64,000 bases of DNA from Acidovorax sp. 69 (GCF_002797445.1 NZ_PGEP01000001.1:2914501-2978500); one strand, 5' to 3'. Numbered from the stretch's first letter, positions 1-9,547 are shown. Made by a program: numbers and translations. Notes: a model not told the origin generated them from the sequence alone.

Positions 1-607
1 TCCAGTAGCTGGCCTGGCGCGACCAGCCGATCAGCACGCCGGTCACAAACCCCGCCGCCGCACCAATGGCAATGCCCAGGGCCAGCAGACGCAGCGAGGC
101 CACCGCGCTTTCGAGCAGGCGCGGCGCGTCGGTGGCATACACCTCGACCAGGCTCTGAGGGGGAGCAAAAAACGGCGGTGGCAGCGTGCCCAGCTTGGCG
201 GTGAACACCTCCCACACCAGCAGGCCCAGCGCGATCGCAATCAACCACGGACCGGCCGCGCGCACGCGGTGCACCGTGGCGCCCAACGGGCGGGCCAGGA
301 TCACCAACGCCAGCAGCAGCACCGACACCCCACCCGCGCCCCAGGCAAACTCTTCGGTGAATGCCCACTCGCTAAAGCCCGCTGGCTTGTTGGGCCACAG
401 ACCCGTGAGCAGGGCCAAGGCGGCCCATGCGATGGTGGCGGCAAGCCCCGTCCACCAAAAGCCCACGGACGCAGCGGCGGCCTTGAAGTCAGGCACCTTG
501 ACCGTGTGCACCGCCTGGGGCGGGCTCGGTGAGCGTGAAGACGATGTGGCGGGCCGGGGCGCGGCGCCAGGCGGCGCGCCCAGAATGTTGTCAGCGACGG
601 TACTCAT
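1..607 (-). CDS. ABC transporter permease, nitrate/sulfonate/taurine type (partial, N-terminal part)
   Basis: This is the inner-membrane permease of an ABC importer. The reading frame begins at the ATG at 605-607 and runs off the left edge, leaving about 202 residues. After a Pro/Ser-rich cytoplasmic leader there are hydrophobic segments near residues 45-70, 92-108 and 120-137. A typical permease start follows (PPQSLVEVY, then LRLLALGIAIGAAAGF). It lies 50 bp downstream of a substrate-binding protein gene on the same strand, so the two are probably co-transcribed. The substrate cannot be read from the sequence; a sulfonate or taurine-like compound fits the family. The conserved EAA loop is outside the window. 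Confidence 0.8.
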   Translation of the reverse strand, partial: MSTVADNILGAPPGAAPRPATSSSRSPSPPQAVHTVKVPDFKAAAASVGFWWTGLAATIAWAALALLTGLWPNKPAGFSEWAFTEEFAWGAGGVSVLLLALVILARPLGATVHRVRAAGPWLIAIALGLLVWEVFTAKLGTLPPPFFAPPQSLVEVYATDAPRLLESAVASLRLLALGIAIGAAAGFVTGVLIGWSRQASYW

Positions 608-657
608 GAATGATGTCCTTGCACGGGTTGCATGGATGAATGAAGGGATTGCCGGGC

Positions 658-1683
658 TCAGGCAAGAACGTCCGCGTGGACGTGAGCGGCAAAACGCGCG
701 GGGTCGGTGCTGGGCTTGAGCACGCCCACCAGCTTGAAGTCGCGGGCATAGAACTCGATCTCCTGCCGCAGCGCCGTGCCTACGGGGTGGCTGCGGTGCG
801 TGAGCGTGCCCAACACCGCGCGCAGGTCTTCTTGCGGCACTTTGGAATATGGGCTGAAGATGCGTGCCGTTTCGTTGGGGTTGTCGGAAACGAAGTCCGA
901 GGCCTCGATGATGGCGCGCGTGAGGGCTGCCGCCGTGCCTTTGTCGTTGCGCACCATGGCGCCGCTCACGCCCAGCACGCAGCAGGTTTTGGCGGCGTAT
1001 TCGCCCGACAGGTTCGACGCCAGGTCCACCAGGCCCTTGGTACGGCGCTGGATGAGCAGCAGGTTGGGGTCGCCGTCGGCAATGGCCTGTGCCTCGCCCT
1101 TTTCCACCGCAAGGCCCAGCATGTCACCGGGGAATTGGCGCCAAACCACATCTTTCTCGGGGTTCAAGCCGGCCTTGGCCAGCAATACCGAGAAAAAATT
1201 CTTGCCAGGACTGTTGAGGTCCGAGACGGCAATGGTCTTGCCCTTGAGCTTTTGCAAGCTGGTCACGCCCGCCGCTTCGTAGCCCACCAAGCGTGAACAA
1301 CCGCCATGCGAGCTGCCCACCAGCTTCACGTCAAAGCCCGACTCCAGCGGCTTGATCCAGCGGTGCACCATGCCCAGGCCCGCATCGGCCTTGGAGGTGG
1401 CAATGGTCTCCAGCAGTTGGTCGGTAGAGCCCGCAAAATTGATCAACTCGACCTTGAGGCCATGTTTTTCAAAAATACCCCGTTCGATGGCTACAGGGGC
1501 CGCAGAAAGGCAAATGGCATTGGCGTTCCACGCCAGCTTCACCTCACGCAGCTTGCCGGCAGCCAGCACATGGCTGCCCACCACACTGCCCACCCCCACC
1601 ATGCTGGACGCGCCCGCCGCCTGCAACAGCTGCCGGCGCGTCCAGCGCCCTCCCACCCCACCTTGACCTTGAACCTTGCTCAT
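658..1683 (-). CDS. ABC transporter substrate-binding protein with Tat signal (NMT1/SsuA-like)
   Basis: This 341-residue periplasmic binding protein would deliver an organic anion to the permease encoded just downstream. The N-terminus carries a twin-arginine signal (TRRQLLQAAGAS, about residues 15-26) and an Ala-X-Ala-type end near residue 42. The mature part begins with the VKLAWNANAICLSAAPVAIERG pattern of the nitrate/sulfonate/taurine binding family, split here over residues 48-70. The segments LKGKTIAVSDL and FPGDMLGLAVEKGEAQAIADGD are typical of that fold. The gene is divergent from cysteine dioxygenase, which hints at organosulfur use, but the ligand is not determined. Confidence 0.8.
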   Translation of the reverse strand: MSKVQGQGGVGGRWTRRQLLQAAGASSMVGVGSVVGSHVLAAGKLREVKLAWNANAICLSAAPVAIERGIFEKHGLKVELINFAGSTDQLLETIATSKADAGLGMVHRWIKPLESGFDVKLVGSSHGGCSRLVGYEAAGVTSLQKLKGKTIAVSDLNSPGKNFFSVLLAKAGLNPEKDVVWRQFPGDMLGLAVEKGEAQAIADGDPNLLLIQRRTKGLVDLASNLSGEYAAKTCCVLGVSGAMVRNDKGTAAALTRAIIEASDFVSDNPNETARIFSPYSKVPQEDLRAVLGTLTHRSHPVGTALRQEIEFYARDFKLVGVLKPSTDPARFAAHVHADVLA

Positions 1684-1810
1684 GTTGTGCCCTTTTGGTT
1701 GTCAAATGCCGACCAGCGATGTGAATGCCTGGGTGCAGGCCAGCACAATCGCTACGATGGATTGGCATTGAACCGAGAGTTGCCCCGCAACAGAACGAAG
1801 AAAAACAGGG

Positions 1811-2514
1811 ATGCATATGCAAAACACGCAGCACGCCAGAGGCCCAGACGCTGGTGCAATACCGGGCATGAGTTCATTGCCCACCCCATCGGCTCCACCC
1901 GCACAGCAGGGGGCCCCAACACCACACGCCTGCGCCACTTTGTGCAGCAACTGGCCACGCTGGTCGAGCGGGGCTTGCCCGAGGCCGACACCCTGTCCCA
2001 AGGCACCACACTGCTGGCTGCGCTGGTCGCCCACGACGACTGGCTGCCCGACGCCTATACCCAGCCAAACCCCGAGCGCTACCAGCAATACCTGCTGCAT
2101 GCCGATGCGCTGGGGCGCTTTTCGGTGGTGAGTTTTGTGTGGGGTCCGGGACAGGCGACGCCCATCCACGACCACACGGTGTGGGGGCTGATCGGCATGC
2201 TGCGTGGCGCCGAGGATTCGCAGGCCTATGCCCGCACACCCGACGGCCGCTGGGCACCGCAAGGCGCGCCACTGCGGCTGCACCCGGGCCTGGTGGAGGC
2301 CGTATCGCCCAGCATTGGCGACGTGCACCGCGTGAGCAACGCCTGGGAAGGGCAGACCTCCATCAGCATCCACGTATATGGCGCCAACATCGGCGCGGTG
2401 CAGCGCAGCGTGTACCTGGAGGACGGCGCGAAGAAACCCTTCATTTCAGGCTACAGCAATACAACGCTACCCAACCTGTGGGATCTGTCTCGTAACCCCG
2501 CCACCGCTGCCTGA
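1811..2514 (+). CDS. Cysteine dioxygenase type I family (cupin), reading frame broken by one base
   Basis: This enzyme family oxidises L-cysteine to cysteine sulfinate with a mononuclear iron. The C-terminal 190 residues carry the cupin metal motif TPIHDHTVWG and a later histidine in SIGDVHRVSN. That frame has no ATG near its beginning; its first plausible start is GTG 1942. A purine-rich site (AAAAACAGGG) precedes ATG 1811 in the neighbouring frame, which reads MHMQNTQHARGPDAG and then MSSLPTPSAPP. One additional G in the run at 1909-1913 joins the two frames cleanly, so I annotate one gene with a frameshift. It is followed after 33 bp by a rhodanese gene, probably co-transcribed for cysteine catabolism. 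Confidence 0.72.
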
Positions 2515-2547
2515 CCCTGTTTTTCAAAGCCCCTTACGCCCCCGCAC

Positions 2548-4149
2548 ATGACCGTCACTCCCCTGCCCCAGACTTCATTCCACCAGGTCCGCGAGGCCCT
2601 GCTCGCTCGCCACGAAATCGCTCTGCTCGACGTGCGCGAGGAAGACCCGTTTGCCCAAAACCACCCGCTGTTCGCCGCCAACCTGCCCGCCAGCAAGATC
2701 GAACTGGACGCCTGGGCGCGCATTCCACGCCGCGACACTTTCATCGTGGTGTACGACAACGGCGAAGGCCTGGCCGAGCCCGCTGCGCGCAAGCTGCAGA
2801 AGCTGGGCTACACGCAGGTGACGCTGCTGGCCGGTGGCCTGCAGGGCTGGAGCGATGCGGGCGGCGAGCTGTTCATCGATGTGAACGTGCCCAGCAAATC
2901 GTTTGGCGAGCTGGTCGAATCGGTGCGCCACACGCCCTCGCTCGGCGCCGAAGAAGTGCAGGCCCTGATTGACGCCAACGCCGATGTGGTGGTGCTCGAT
3001 GTGCGCCGCTACGATGAGTACCACACCATGAACATCCCCACCGGCGTGAGCGTGCCCGGTGCCGAGCTGGTGCTGCGTGCGCAGGCGCTCGCGCCCCACC
3101 CGGCCACGCAGATCATCGTGAACTGCGCGGGCCGCACGCGCAGCATCATCGGCACGCAATCACTGGTCAACGCGGGCATCCCCAACCCCGTGGCGGCGCT
3201 GCGCAACGGCACCATCGGCTGGCTGCTGGCCGGCCAGGCGCTAGAGCGCGGCGCCACCCGCCGCTTTGACCCCACCGTGCATGCCGACCGCGAGCGCGCC
3301 CCCCAGCAGGCGCGCAGCGTGGCCGACCGCGCGGGCGTACAACGCACAACGCAGGGCGACCTGGCGCGTTTCGCGGCCGAAGCGCAGCGCACCACCTACC
3401 TGCTGGACGTGCGCACGCCCGAGGAGTTTGCCGCGGGCCACCTGCCGGGCTTTCGCAACACACCCGGCGGCCAGCTGGTGCAAGAGACTGACCACACCGC
3501 GGCCGTGCGCGGCGCACGCATCGTTCTGATGGATGACGATGGCGTGCGCGCCAACATGAGTGCATCGTGGCTGGCGCAGATGGGCTGGGACGTGTGGGTG
3601 CTGGACGGCGCGCAGGCCGCCGACTTCAGCGAAACCGGTGCCGTGGCCAACACCGTGCCCGAGCCCGAGGGCCCTATTGCCTGGGCAACACCTGCACAGT
3701 TGGCAGGCTGGCTCAGGGAAGAAGCCCCCGGCCACACCGCCGTGCTGGACCTGACCACCAGCGCCCACTACACGCAGCGCCACATCCCCGGCGCGTGGTT
3801 CGTGATCCGCTCGCAACTGGCGCAGGCCGTGGCCAGCATTCCCAAGGCGCAGCGCTACGTGCTGACCTGCGGCAGCAGCCTGCTGGCGCACTATGCCGCG
3901 CAGGACCTGGCCCGCCTCACCGGCGCTGAGGTGCTGGTGCTGGAGGGCGGCACCCTGGCCTGGATTGCCCAGGGCCTGCCGCTGGAGCAAGGCGAAACCC
4001 GCCTGGCATCGCCCCGCATCGACCGCTACCGCCGCCCCTACGAGGGCACCGAGAGCCCGCGCGAGGCCATGCAGGCCTATCTGGACTGGGAGTTTGGGCT
4101 GGTGGAGCAACTGGGGCGCGACGGCACGCACGGGTTCCGGGTGATCTGA
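2548..4149 (+). CDS. Rhodanese-like sulfurtransferase with four tandem domains
   Basis: This 533-residue cytoplasmic protein contains four rhodanese homology units, at roughly residues 5-125, 130-235, 255-375 and 385-510. Each has a DVR or equivalent segment followed by a strand-loop where the catalytic cysteine should be. Unit 2 has VNCAGRTRS and unit 4 has LTCGSSLLA, both with cysteine. Unit 1 has VVYDNGEG and unit 3 has VLMDDDGVRA, both without it. Active and inactive units therefore alternate, as in tandem rhodaneses where the inactive unit is structural. The position behind cysteine dioxygenase suggests handling of sulfane sulfur or sulfite from cysteine; the actual donor and acceptor are unknown. 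Confidence 0.85.
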   Translation: MTVTPLPQTSFHQVREALLARHEIALLDVREEDPFAQNHPLFAANLPASKIELDAWARIPRRDTFIVVYDNGEGLAEPAARKLQKLGYTQVTLLAGGLQGWSDAGGELFIDVNVPSKSFGELVESVRHTPSLGAEEVQALIDANADVVVLDVRRYDEYHTMNIPTGVSVPGAELVLRAQALAPHPATQIIVNCAGRTRSIIGTQSLVNAGIPNPVAALRNGTIGWLLAGQALERGATRRFDPTVHADRERAPQQARSVADRAGVQRTTQGDLARFAAEAQRTTYLLDVRTPEEFAAGHLPGFRNTPGGQLVQETDHTAAVRGARIVLMDDDGVRANMSASWLAQMGWDVWVLDGAQAADFSETGAVANTVPEPEGPIAWATPAQLAGWLREEAPGHTAVLDLTTSAHYTQRHIPGAWFVIRSQLAQAVASIPKAQRYVLTCGSSLLAHYAAQDLARLTGAEVLVLEGGTLAWIAQGLPLEQGETRLASPRIDRYRRPYEGTESPREAMQAYLDWEFGLVEQLGRDGTHGFRVI

Positions 4150-4150
4150 T

Positions 4151-4209
4151 TTGCTCTACTTTTGATAGCTATCAGCGCATATTCTAAAAGCGCCTGGGGC
4201 CATTTTCAT
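4151..4209 (+). repeat. Interspersed stem-loop repeat, family 1, copy a
   Basis: The intergenic copy reads TTTTGATAGCTATCAGCGC, then an A/T-rich spacer, then AAGCGCC and GGGGCCATTTT. The paired AGCGC/GCGCT-type arms can fold into a short hairpin. It matches six other copies in this window. Confidence 0.8.
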
Positions 4210-4300
4210 TCATAAATAACCCGAGAAGCGTCGCTCCCGGTGCGCCAGGCCGGGCAAGATACTGTGATTAAAATCAGTACCTTGCCAGCCTCGCACCCCC

Positions 4301-5158
4301 ATGACGGCGCAACCCTCCTCCCCCCTTCCTATCACGCTCACCCGGTTTCACCGCACCCGCCTGATGCAGATCTGGCGCTCGGCGGGCTGGCCGTGCAAGG
4401 ACGGGCTGGAGATCGATCTGCTGGCCGCCGGGCTGATTGCGCAGCACTCCACACCAGAGGGGTTTGAGACGCTCCAGCTCACCAACGATGGCATCCGCAC
4501 GCTGGCCCTGGCACGCCAACGCAGCGTGCGTGCACTGAGCGCCCATGACCGACTGGGCCAGAAGTTTGCCGCGCAACTGCTGGCCAGCGGACGCATCGTA
4601 TGGGCCGAGCTGTCGCTGCGCGCCGTGATCGAGGGCCCCGCCGCGCCACCCATCCCGCAAATGACCGCGCCCCACACCGCACCGGCCATGGCCCCGCTGT
4701 GGAGCGACGAGGACACCCCCACCGCCCGCGCCGCAGCCAACCTGTGGCGCATGGCGCGGCCCGATCTGTTTTCGGTGCGCAACACCTCGGTGCCTGCCTA
4801 CCTGCAGCCCATGGTGCACGAGATCAAGTACAGCCGTGCCGACTTGCTGTCGGACCTGCGCCACGACGCCAAGCGCCAGGCCTACCAGTGGCTGTGCGAG
4901 GAGTGCTACTACGTCTTTCCTGCCGGCATCGCCGAGCCCGAAGAGATCCCTGAACACTTCGGTATCTGGGTACTGCATGGCGGTCTGGACGCAGGCCACT
5001 TCGAGCTGCTGCGCCCTGCACGCCACACACCCTGCACCCTGCCCTTTGCCGTGTGGCTGGCACTGTGCAAGGCCACACCGCTGCGCAGCGACGAAGACAA
5101 GGCCCAGGTCCAACTGGGTGACGCCGGCACACCGCCCCCCGGCACCCAAGCGCCATGA
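4301..5158 (+). CDS. MmcB-like PD-(D/E)XK DNA-repair nuclease family protein
   Basis: This is a 285-residue protein whose C-terminal half resembles the MmcB family of DNA-damage-linked restriction-fold proteins. The signature is VHEIKYSRADLLSDLR near residues 170-185, followed by KRQAYQWLCEECYYVFPAG and a strand ending EHFGIWVLH. The E-x-K of HEIK is the expected catalytic pair. The N-terminal third is predicted to be a winged-helix-like region (GFETLQLTNDGIRTLALA). Its stop overlaps the start of the next gene (ATGA), so it is translationally coupled to a nuclease-helicase, which supports a repair role. Enzymatic activity is inferred, not known. Confidence 0.6.
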   Translation: MTAQPSSPLPITLTRFHRTRLMQIWRSAGWPCKDGLEIDLLAAGLIAQHSTPEGFETLQLTNDGIRTLALARQRSVRALSAHDRLGQKFAAQLLASGRIVWAELSLRAVIEGPAAPPIPQMTAPHTAPAMAPLWSDEDTPTARAAANLWRMARPDLFSVRNTSVPAYLQPMVHEIKYSRADLLSDLRHDAKRQAYQWLCEECYYVFPAGIAEPEEIPEHFGIWVLHGGLDAGHFELLRPARHTPCTLPFAVWLALCKATPLRSDEDKAQVQLGDAGTPPPGTQAP

Positions 5159-7449
5159 CCTACACCGTGGCAGTGCGCGAGTTGTGCGAGTTCACCGCCA
5201 AGCAGGGCGACCTGGACCTGCGTTTTACGCCCGCACCGACGGCGCTGGAAGGCATTGCAGGCCACGCTGTGGCGGCAGCCCGCCGGGGTAAAGGCTACCG
5301 GGTCGAAGTGGCGCTGGCGGGCAGCTACCAAACCCTGCAGGTGCGCGGCCGTGCCGATGGGTACGACCCTGAGGCGCAGCGCATCGACGAGGTCAAAACC
5401 TTCAAGGGGCGGCTGGACCGCCAGCCCGCATCGCACCGCCGCCTGCACTGGGCGCAGGCCAAGGTGTATGGCTGGCTGCTTTGCCAGCAAGAGCAGCTGG
5501 CGCACATCGACGTGGCGCTGGTCTACCTGGATGTGGGCACGCAGCAAGAGACGGTGCTCACCGAACGCTGCAGTGCCGACGCCCTTTGCCAGCATTTCGA
5601 GGCGCAGTGCCAGCGTTTTCTGACCTGGGCCGAAGCGCAGATGACGCACCGAGCAGCGCGCGACGCAGCGCTGTGCACACTGACGTTTCCGTTTGGCGGG
5701 TTTCGCACCGGGCAGCGCCCGCTGGCCGAGGCGGTGTACAAGGCCGCCACCGCCGGGCGCTGCTTGCTGGCGCAGGCGCCCACGGGCATTGGCAAGACCA
5801 TGGGCACGCTGTTCCCGCTGCTCAAGGCGGCGCCTGCGCAGCGCATCGACAAGGTGTTTTTTCTGGCGGCCAAAACGTCGGGGCGGCAAACGGCGCTGGA
5901 TGCGCTGACCCGCCTGGCACACAGCGCCCCCCATCTGCCGCTGCGCGTGCTGGAGCTGGTGGCGCGCGACAAAGCGTGTGAATACCCTGCCAACGCCTGC
6001 CACGGCGAATCGTGCCCTCTGGCCCAAGGCTTTTACGACCGCTTGCCCGCTGCCCGCGCTGCTGCGGTCGCGCAAGGGGGCGCCCCTTGGCACCAGGCCC
6101 AGGTTCGCGAGGTGGCCCTGCAACACCAGGTCTGCCCCTACTACCTGAGCCAGGAACTCGCGCGCTGGGCTGACGTGGTGGTGGGCGACTACAACTACTA
6201 CTTTGACATGGGCGGCCTGCTGCACGGCCTGGCCCAGGCCAACCAGTGGCGCACCGCACTGCTGGTGGATGAGGCCCACAACCTGGTGGAACGCGGCCGC
6301 AAGATGTACACCGCCGAGTTGCGCCCCACCGCATTGGCCGAAGCACGCCGCAGCCCCACAGCCACACGCCACGCACCTGTCAAAAAGGCATTGGACAAGG
6401 TGCGCCGCCAGTGGGTAGCGCTGGACAAGGCACAAACCAGTGCCTACGCCGTGCACGACGCCTTCCCCGACAAACTGCTCGCCGCGCTGCAGCAGTGCGG
6501 CAGCACGCTGACCGAACACTTTGCAGAGCACCCCACCGAGCCCGACCCAGCGCTGCAGGCCTTTTACTTTGATGCGCTGCACATGGTGCGCATGGCCGAG
6601 CTGCTGGACAGCCATTCAATGGTGGACGTCACGCAGCCGACCAAGCCCACCACGGGATACAACCGCAAAGCGGCTGCACCGGGCGATTCGCTGGTCTGCA
6701 TTCGCAACGTGGTGCCCGCGCCGTTTCTGCAACCCAAGCTGGCGGCTGCACACACCAGCACATTGTTTTCAGCCACGCTGCAGCCCGCGCGCTACTACGC
6801 CGATTTGCTAGGTTTGCCTGAGGATCATCTGTGGGTGGATGTCGAATCGCCCTTTGCTGCGGCGCAATTGCAGGTGCAGGTGGCGCGCCACATCTCTACG
6901 CGCTACCCGCATCGCAGCGCCTCGCTGGCGCCCATCGTGGCGCTGATGGCGCGGCAGTTTCAAATGCACCCCGGCAACTACCTGGCGTTCTTCAGCAGTT
7001 ATGACTACCTGCAGCAGGTGGCCGCGCTGTTTGCGCAGCACCACCCCGATGTGCCGCACTGGTGCCAGTCGCGCCGCATGCTGGAGGCCGAGCAGCGCGA
7101 GTTTTTAGGCCGTTTGACGGATACCAGCCAGGGCATTGCCTTCGCGGTGCTGGGCGGCGCGTTTGCTGAGGGCATCGACCTGCCTGGCAATCGGCTGATC
7201 GGCGCATTTTTGGCCACACTGGGGCTGCCGCAGGTCAACCCGGTCAACGAGCAGATCCGCGAGCGCATGCAGGCACTGTTTGGCGCGGGGTATGACTACA
7301 CCTACCTGTACCCCGGCCTGCAAAAGGTGGTGCAGGCCGCCGGGCGGGTGATACGCACGCCCAGCGACGAGGGGGTGGTGCACCTGATGGACGACCGGTT
7401 TGGGCAGGCACAGGTGCAGGCGCTGCTGCCCGCGTGGTGGCGGGCGTAA
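5155..7449 (+). CDS. PD-(D/E)XK nuclease fused to XPD/DinG-type Fe-S DNA helicase
   Basis: This 764-residue protein probably unwinds and cleaves DNA intermediates during repair. The N-terminal 180 residues contain a nuclease-like VRGRADGYD...IDEVKTFKG segment. The helicase part has Walker A QAPTGIGKT at residues 207-215 and the DEAHN box at 372-376. Cysteines at 275, 282, 287 and 327 fit the 4Fe-4S cluster of XPD/DinG helicases. The C-terminal motif VI region reads QAAGRVIRTPSDEG. The first four bases overlap the MmcB-like gene upstream. Physiological substrate and inducer are unknown; I see no LexA box in the short leader region. Confidence 0.85.
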   Translation: MTYTVAVRELCEFTAKQGDLDLRFTPAPTALEGIAGHAVAAARRGKGYRVEVALAGSYQTLQVRGRADGYDPEAQRIDEVKTFKGRLDRQPASHRRLHWAQAKVYGWLLCQQEQLAHIDVALVYLDVGTQQETVLTERCSADALCQHFEAQCQRFLTWAEAQMTHRAARDAALCTLTFPFGGFRTGQRPLAEAVYKAATAGRCLLAQAPTGIGKTMGTLFPLLKAAPAQRIDKVFFLAAKTSGRQTALDALTRLAHSAPHLPLRVLELVARDKACEYPANACHGESCPLAQGFYDRLPAARAAAVAQGGAPWHQAQVREVALQHQVCPYYLSQELARWADVVVGDYNYYFDMGGLLHGLAQANQWRTALLVDEAHNLVERGRKMYTAELRPTALAEARRSPTATRHAPVKKALDKVRRQWVALDKAQTSAYAVHDAFPDKLLAALQQCGSTLTEHFAEHPTEPDPALQAFYFDALHMVRMAELLDSHSMVDVTQPTKPTTGYNRKAAAPGDSLVCIRNVVPAPFLQPKLAAAHTSTLFSATLQPARYYADLLGLPEDHLWVDVESPFAAAQLQVQVARHISTRYPHRSASLAPIVALMARQFQMHPGNYLAFFSSYDYLQQVAALFAQHHPDVPHWCQSRRMLEAEQREFLGRLTDTSQGIAFAVLGGAFAEGIDLPGNRLIGAFLATLGLPQVNPVNEQIRERMQALFGAGYDYTYLYPGLQKVVQAAGRVIRTPSDEGVVHLMDDRFGQAQVQALLPAWWRA

Positions 7450-7480
7450 AAAAAGGCCGATCACCCTGGGGTGACCGGCC
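7448..7480 (-). terminator. Rho-independent terminator downstream of tctA
   Basis: On the minus strand a GC-rich stem (GGCCGGTCACCC / GGGTGATCGGCC, loop of two bases, one mismatch) is followed by seven T. It ends the tctBA transcript and also overlaps the last bases of the convergent helicase gene. Confidence 0.8.
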
Positions 7481-7602
7481 TTGCAAAGCCACCGAAGTGG
7501 CATACAGAGAGTCAATCGTCAGAACACCGCTGAATCGCCCCCGCGATGTTGCTGGCACCAGTGCGTGAAGTGCAGCACATCGGGGGCTGGTTCAGCGTTG
7601 CC

Positions 7603-9114
7603 TTAGCTGGCGGCAGGCGCCACCACCAGTTCCTTGGCTTTGCCACGCTGGCGGAAGAACCCAAAGGTCTGCCACAGGATGAACGCTGCGATCAGGCTGA
7701 TCAACGTGCCGCTGATGGGCCGGTTCACGAACACGTCGAAGCTGCCGCGCGACAGCAGCATGGCGCGGCGGAAGTTCTCTTCCAGCATGGGGCCCAGAAT
7801 GAAGCCCAGCATGAGTGGCGAGGGGTCCATCTCCAGCCGCATGAACAGGTAGCCCAGCGCACCAAACGCCACGGTGATGAAGACGTCATCGAGGTTGTTG
7901 TTGATGCTGTAGGTGCCGATGCAGCAGAAGAACAGGATCGCCGGGAACAACACGTTGTACGGGATCTTGAACACCGACAGCCAGTAGCGCACCAGCGGCA
8001 CGTTCAGGATCAGCAGGAAGCAGTTGCCGATCCACATGCTGGCCACCAGGCCCCAGAACAGCTCGGGGTGACCGGCAATCATGTTGGGGCCGGGCTGGAT
8101 GCCCTTGATGATGAAGGCCGCCATCATCAGCGCCATCACCGCGTTCTCAGGGATACCGATACTCATCAGCGGGATGAAGCTGGTGCGTGCAGCCGCTTCG
8201 TCGGCAGCGGCCTGACCCGCCACGCCTTCGATGCAGCCTGTACCGATCTCGTGGCGGTATTTGCTGACCTTCTTGTCCAGCGCGTAGGCCGCAAACTGGG
8301 CAATGACCGGGCCACCGCCGGGCAAGATGCCCAGGATGGAGCCCACCACGCTGCCACGCAGCGCGCTGGGGATGATGCGCTTGAACTCAGGCCAGGTGGG
8401 GATCAGCTTGATCTTGCCGTTGAAGGGCGAACGCTCTTCGCGCGCGTCCAGGTTCTTGGTGATCTCGGCAATACCGAAGCAACCCAGTGCAATGCTCACA
8501 ATGCCCACGCCATCCGCCAGGAAAGGTGCATCCCAGGTAAAGCGCGCAAGGCCACTGTTGACGTCGGTGCCGATAGAGCCCAGCAGCACGCCCACCATGC
8601 ACATGGCCAGGCCATTGAGCAAACTGCCGGTGGTGACAAAGCTCACGCACACAAAACCCACCAGCATCAGCGCGCAATAGTCGGCCGGTCCAAACAGGAA
8701 GGCCACCTCGCCCAGGCTGGGCGCCAGAAACGCCAGCACCACAATGGCCACCGTGCCACCAATGAAGCTGGACACCCCGGCAGTGAACAAGGCAAGGCCC
8801 GTTTTGCCTTTGAGCGTCATCTGGTAACCATCGATACACGCCACGATGGAGCTGGCGTGCGGGATCTTCATGGTGATCGCGCTCACGCTATCGCCATACT
8901 GCGCGCCGTAGTAGATGCCCGCCAGCATGATGAGCGCGCCGGTGGTGTCGATCGAATACGTCAGTGGCAGCAGCAGGCTGATGGTGGCCAGTGGCCCCAG
9001 GCCCGGCAGCAGGCCCACCAGAGTGCCCACGGTGCAGCCCAGGGCGCAGAACATCAGGTTCTGCAGGGTCAGTGCGTGGCTGAAGCCAAACGCGAGGTTG
9101 TTGAGAACTTCCAT
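7603..9114 (-). CDS. tctA: TctA, large permease subunit of a tripartite tricarboxylate transporter
   Basis: This 503-residue inner-membrane protein is the large subunit of a TTT-type secondary carrier for citrate or related di/tricarboxylates. The N-terminal half holds the family signature around VGLLPGLGPLATISLLLP and GIYYGAQYGDSVSAI. The second half repeats the pattern with SILGILPGGGPVIAQF, and about ten hydrophobic segments are visible. It lies ten bases downstream of tctB. No TctC periplasmic receptor gene is adjacent, so an unlinked receptor probably supplies substrate. The divergent tctDE pair presumably controls expression. Confidence 0.92.
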   Translation of the reverse strand: MEVLNNLAFGFSHALTLQNLMFCALGCTVGTLVGLLPGLGPLATISLLLPLTYSIDTTGALIMLAGIYYGAQYGDSVSAITMKIPHASSIVACIDGYQMTLKGKTGLALFTAGVSSFIGGTVAIVVLAFLAPSLGEVAFLFGPADYCALMLVGFVCVSFVTTGSLLNGLAMCMVGVLLGSIGTDVNSGLARFTWDAPFLADGVGIVSIALGCFGIAEITKNLDAREERSPFNGKIKLIPTWPEFKRIIPSALRGSVVGSILGILPGGGPVIAQFAAYALDKKVSKYRHEIGTGCIEGVAGQAAADEAAARTSFIPLMSIGIPENAVMALMMAAFIIKGIQPGPNMIAGHPELFWGLVASMWIGNCFLLILNVPLVRYWLSVFKIPYNVLFPAILFFCCIGTYSINNNLDDVFITVAFGALGYLFMRLEMDPSPLMLGFILGPMLEENFRRAMLLSRGSFDVFVNRPISGTLISLIAAFILWQTFGFFRQRGKAKELVVAPAAS

Positions 9115-9124
9115 GGCAGCGACC

Positions 9125-9547
9125 TCAGTACAGCGGCAGGCTCACGCCCAGCAGCTTTTGGAATGCAAACGCAATGCCGACCAGCACCGCAGCGATCTTG
9201 AGGTTGCGCTTCCACGAGTACGACGCACCCGCAAACCCCGAGCAGAACACCAGAAACACGATGCCGGCAATCATGTTCACAAAGTGCGACAGTGCCGCAA
9301 ACCCGCACAGGCTGCCCAGGATGATGGCAATGTTGCGCACTTGGAAGTCCATGGGCACAGGCGCCACCAAGCGCGCGCGCACCACGGTGATGGCGCCGAT
9401 GGCAAACAGCATGCAGCTGACGATGAACGGGAACATCCCGGGCCCGGCGCGGCCGAGCGACCCCAGCGAGTAGCCCATCGACGGCAGGCCAAAGCCCAGC
9501 GCCAGGGCCATGAGGGCAAAGCCTCTGACTAGATTGCGGTTGATCAT
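9125..9547 (-). CDS. tctB: TctB, small membrane subunit of the tripartite tricarboxylate transporter
   Basis: This is a 140-residue protein with four hydrophobic segments, about residues 7-25, 40-58, 75-105 and 112-132. It is the usual size and topology for TctB. I chose ATG 9545-9547 because AGGAG stands seven to eleven bases upstream; a longer open frame exists but has no good site. It is the first gene of the leftward tctBA transcript and faces the tctD promoter across about 150 bp. Confidence 0.88.
   Translation of the reverse strand: MINRNLVRGFALMALALGFGLPSMGYSLGSLGRAGPGMFPFIVSCMLFAIGAITVVRARLVAPVPMDFQVRNIAIILGSLCGFAALSHFVNMIAGIVFLVFCSGFAGASYSWKRNLKIAAVLVGIAFAFQKLLGVSLPLY

Noticed and set aside
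7546..9201. Long open frame on the plus strand opposite tctA
   Set aside because: It is antisense to a clear membrane transporter gene, has low-complexity His/Gln/Arg composition and no ribosome site; it is a by-product of high GC.
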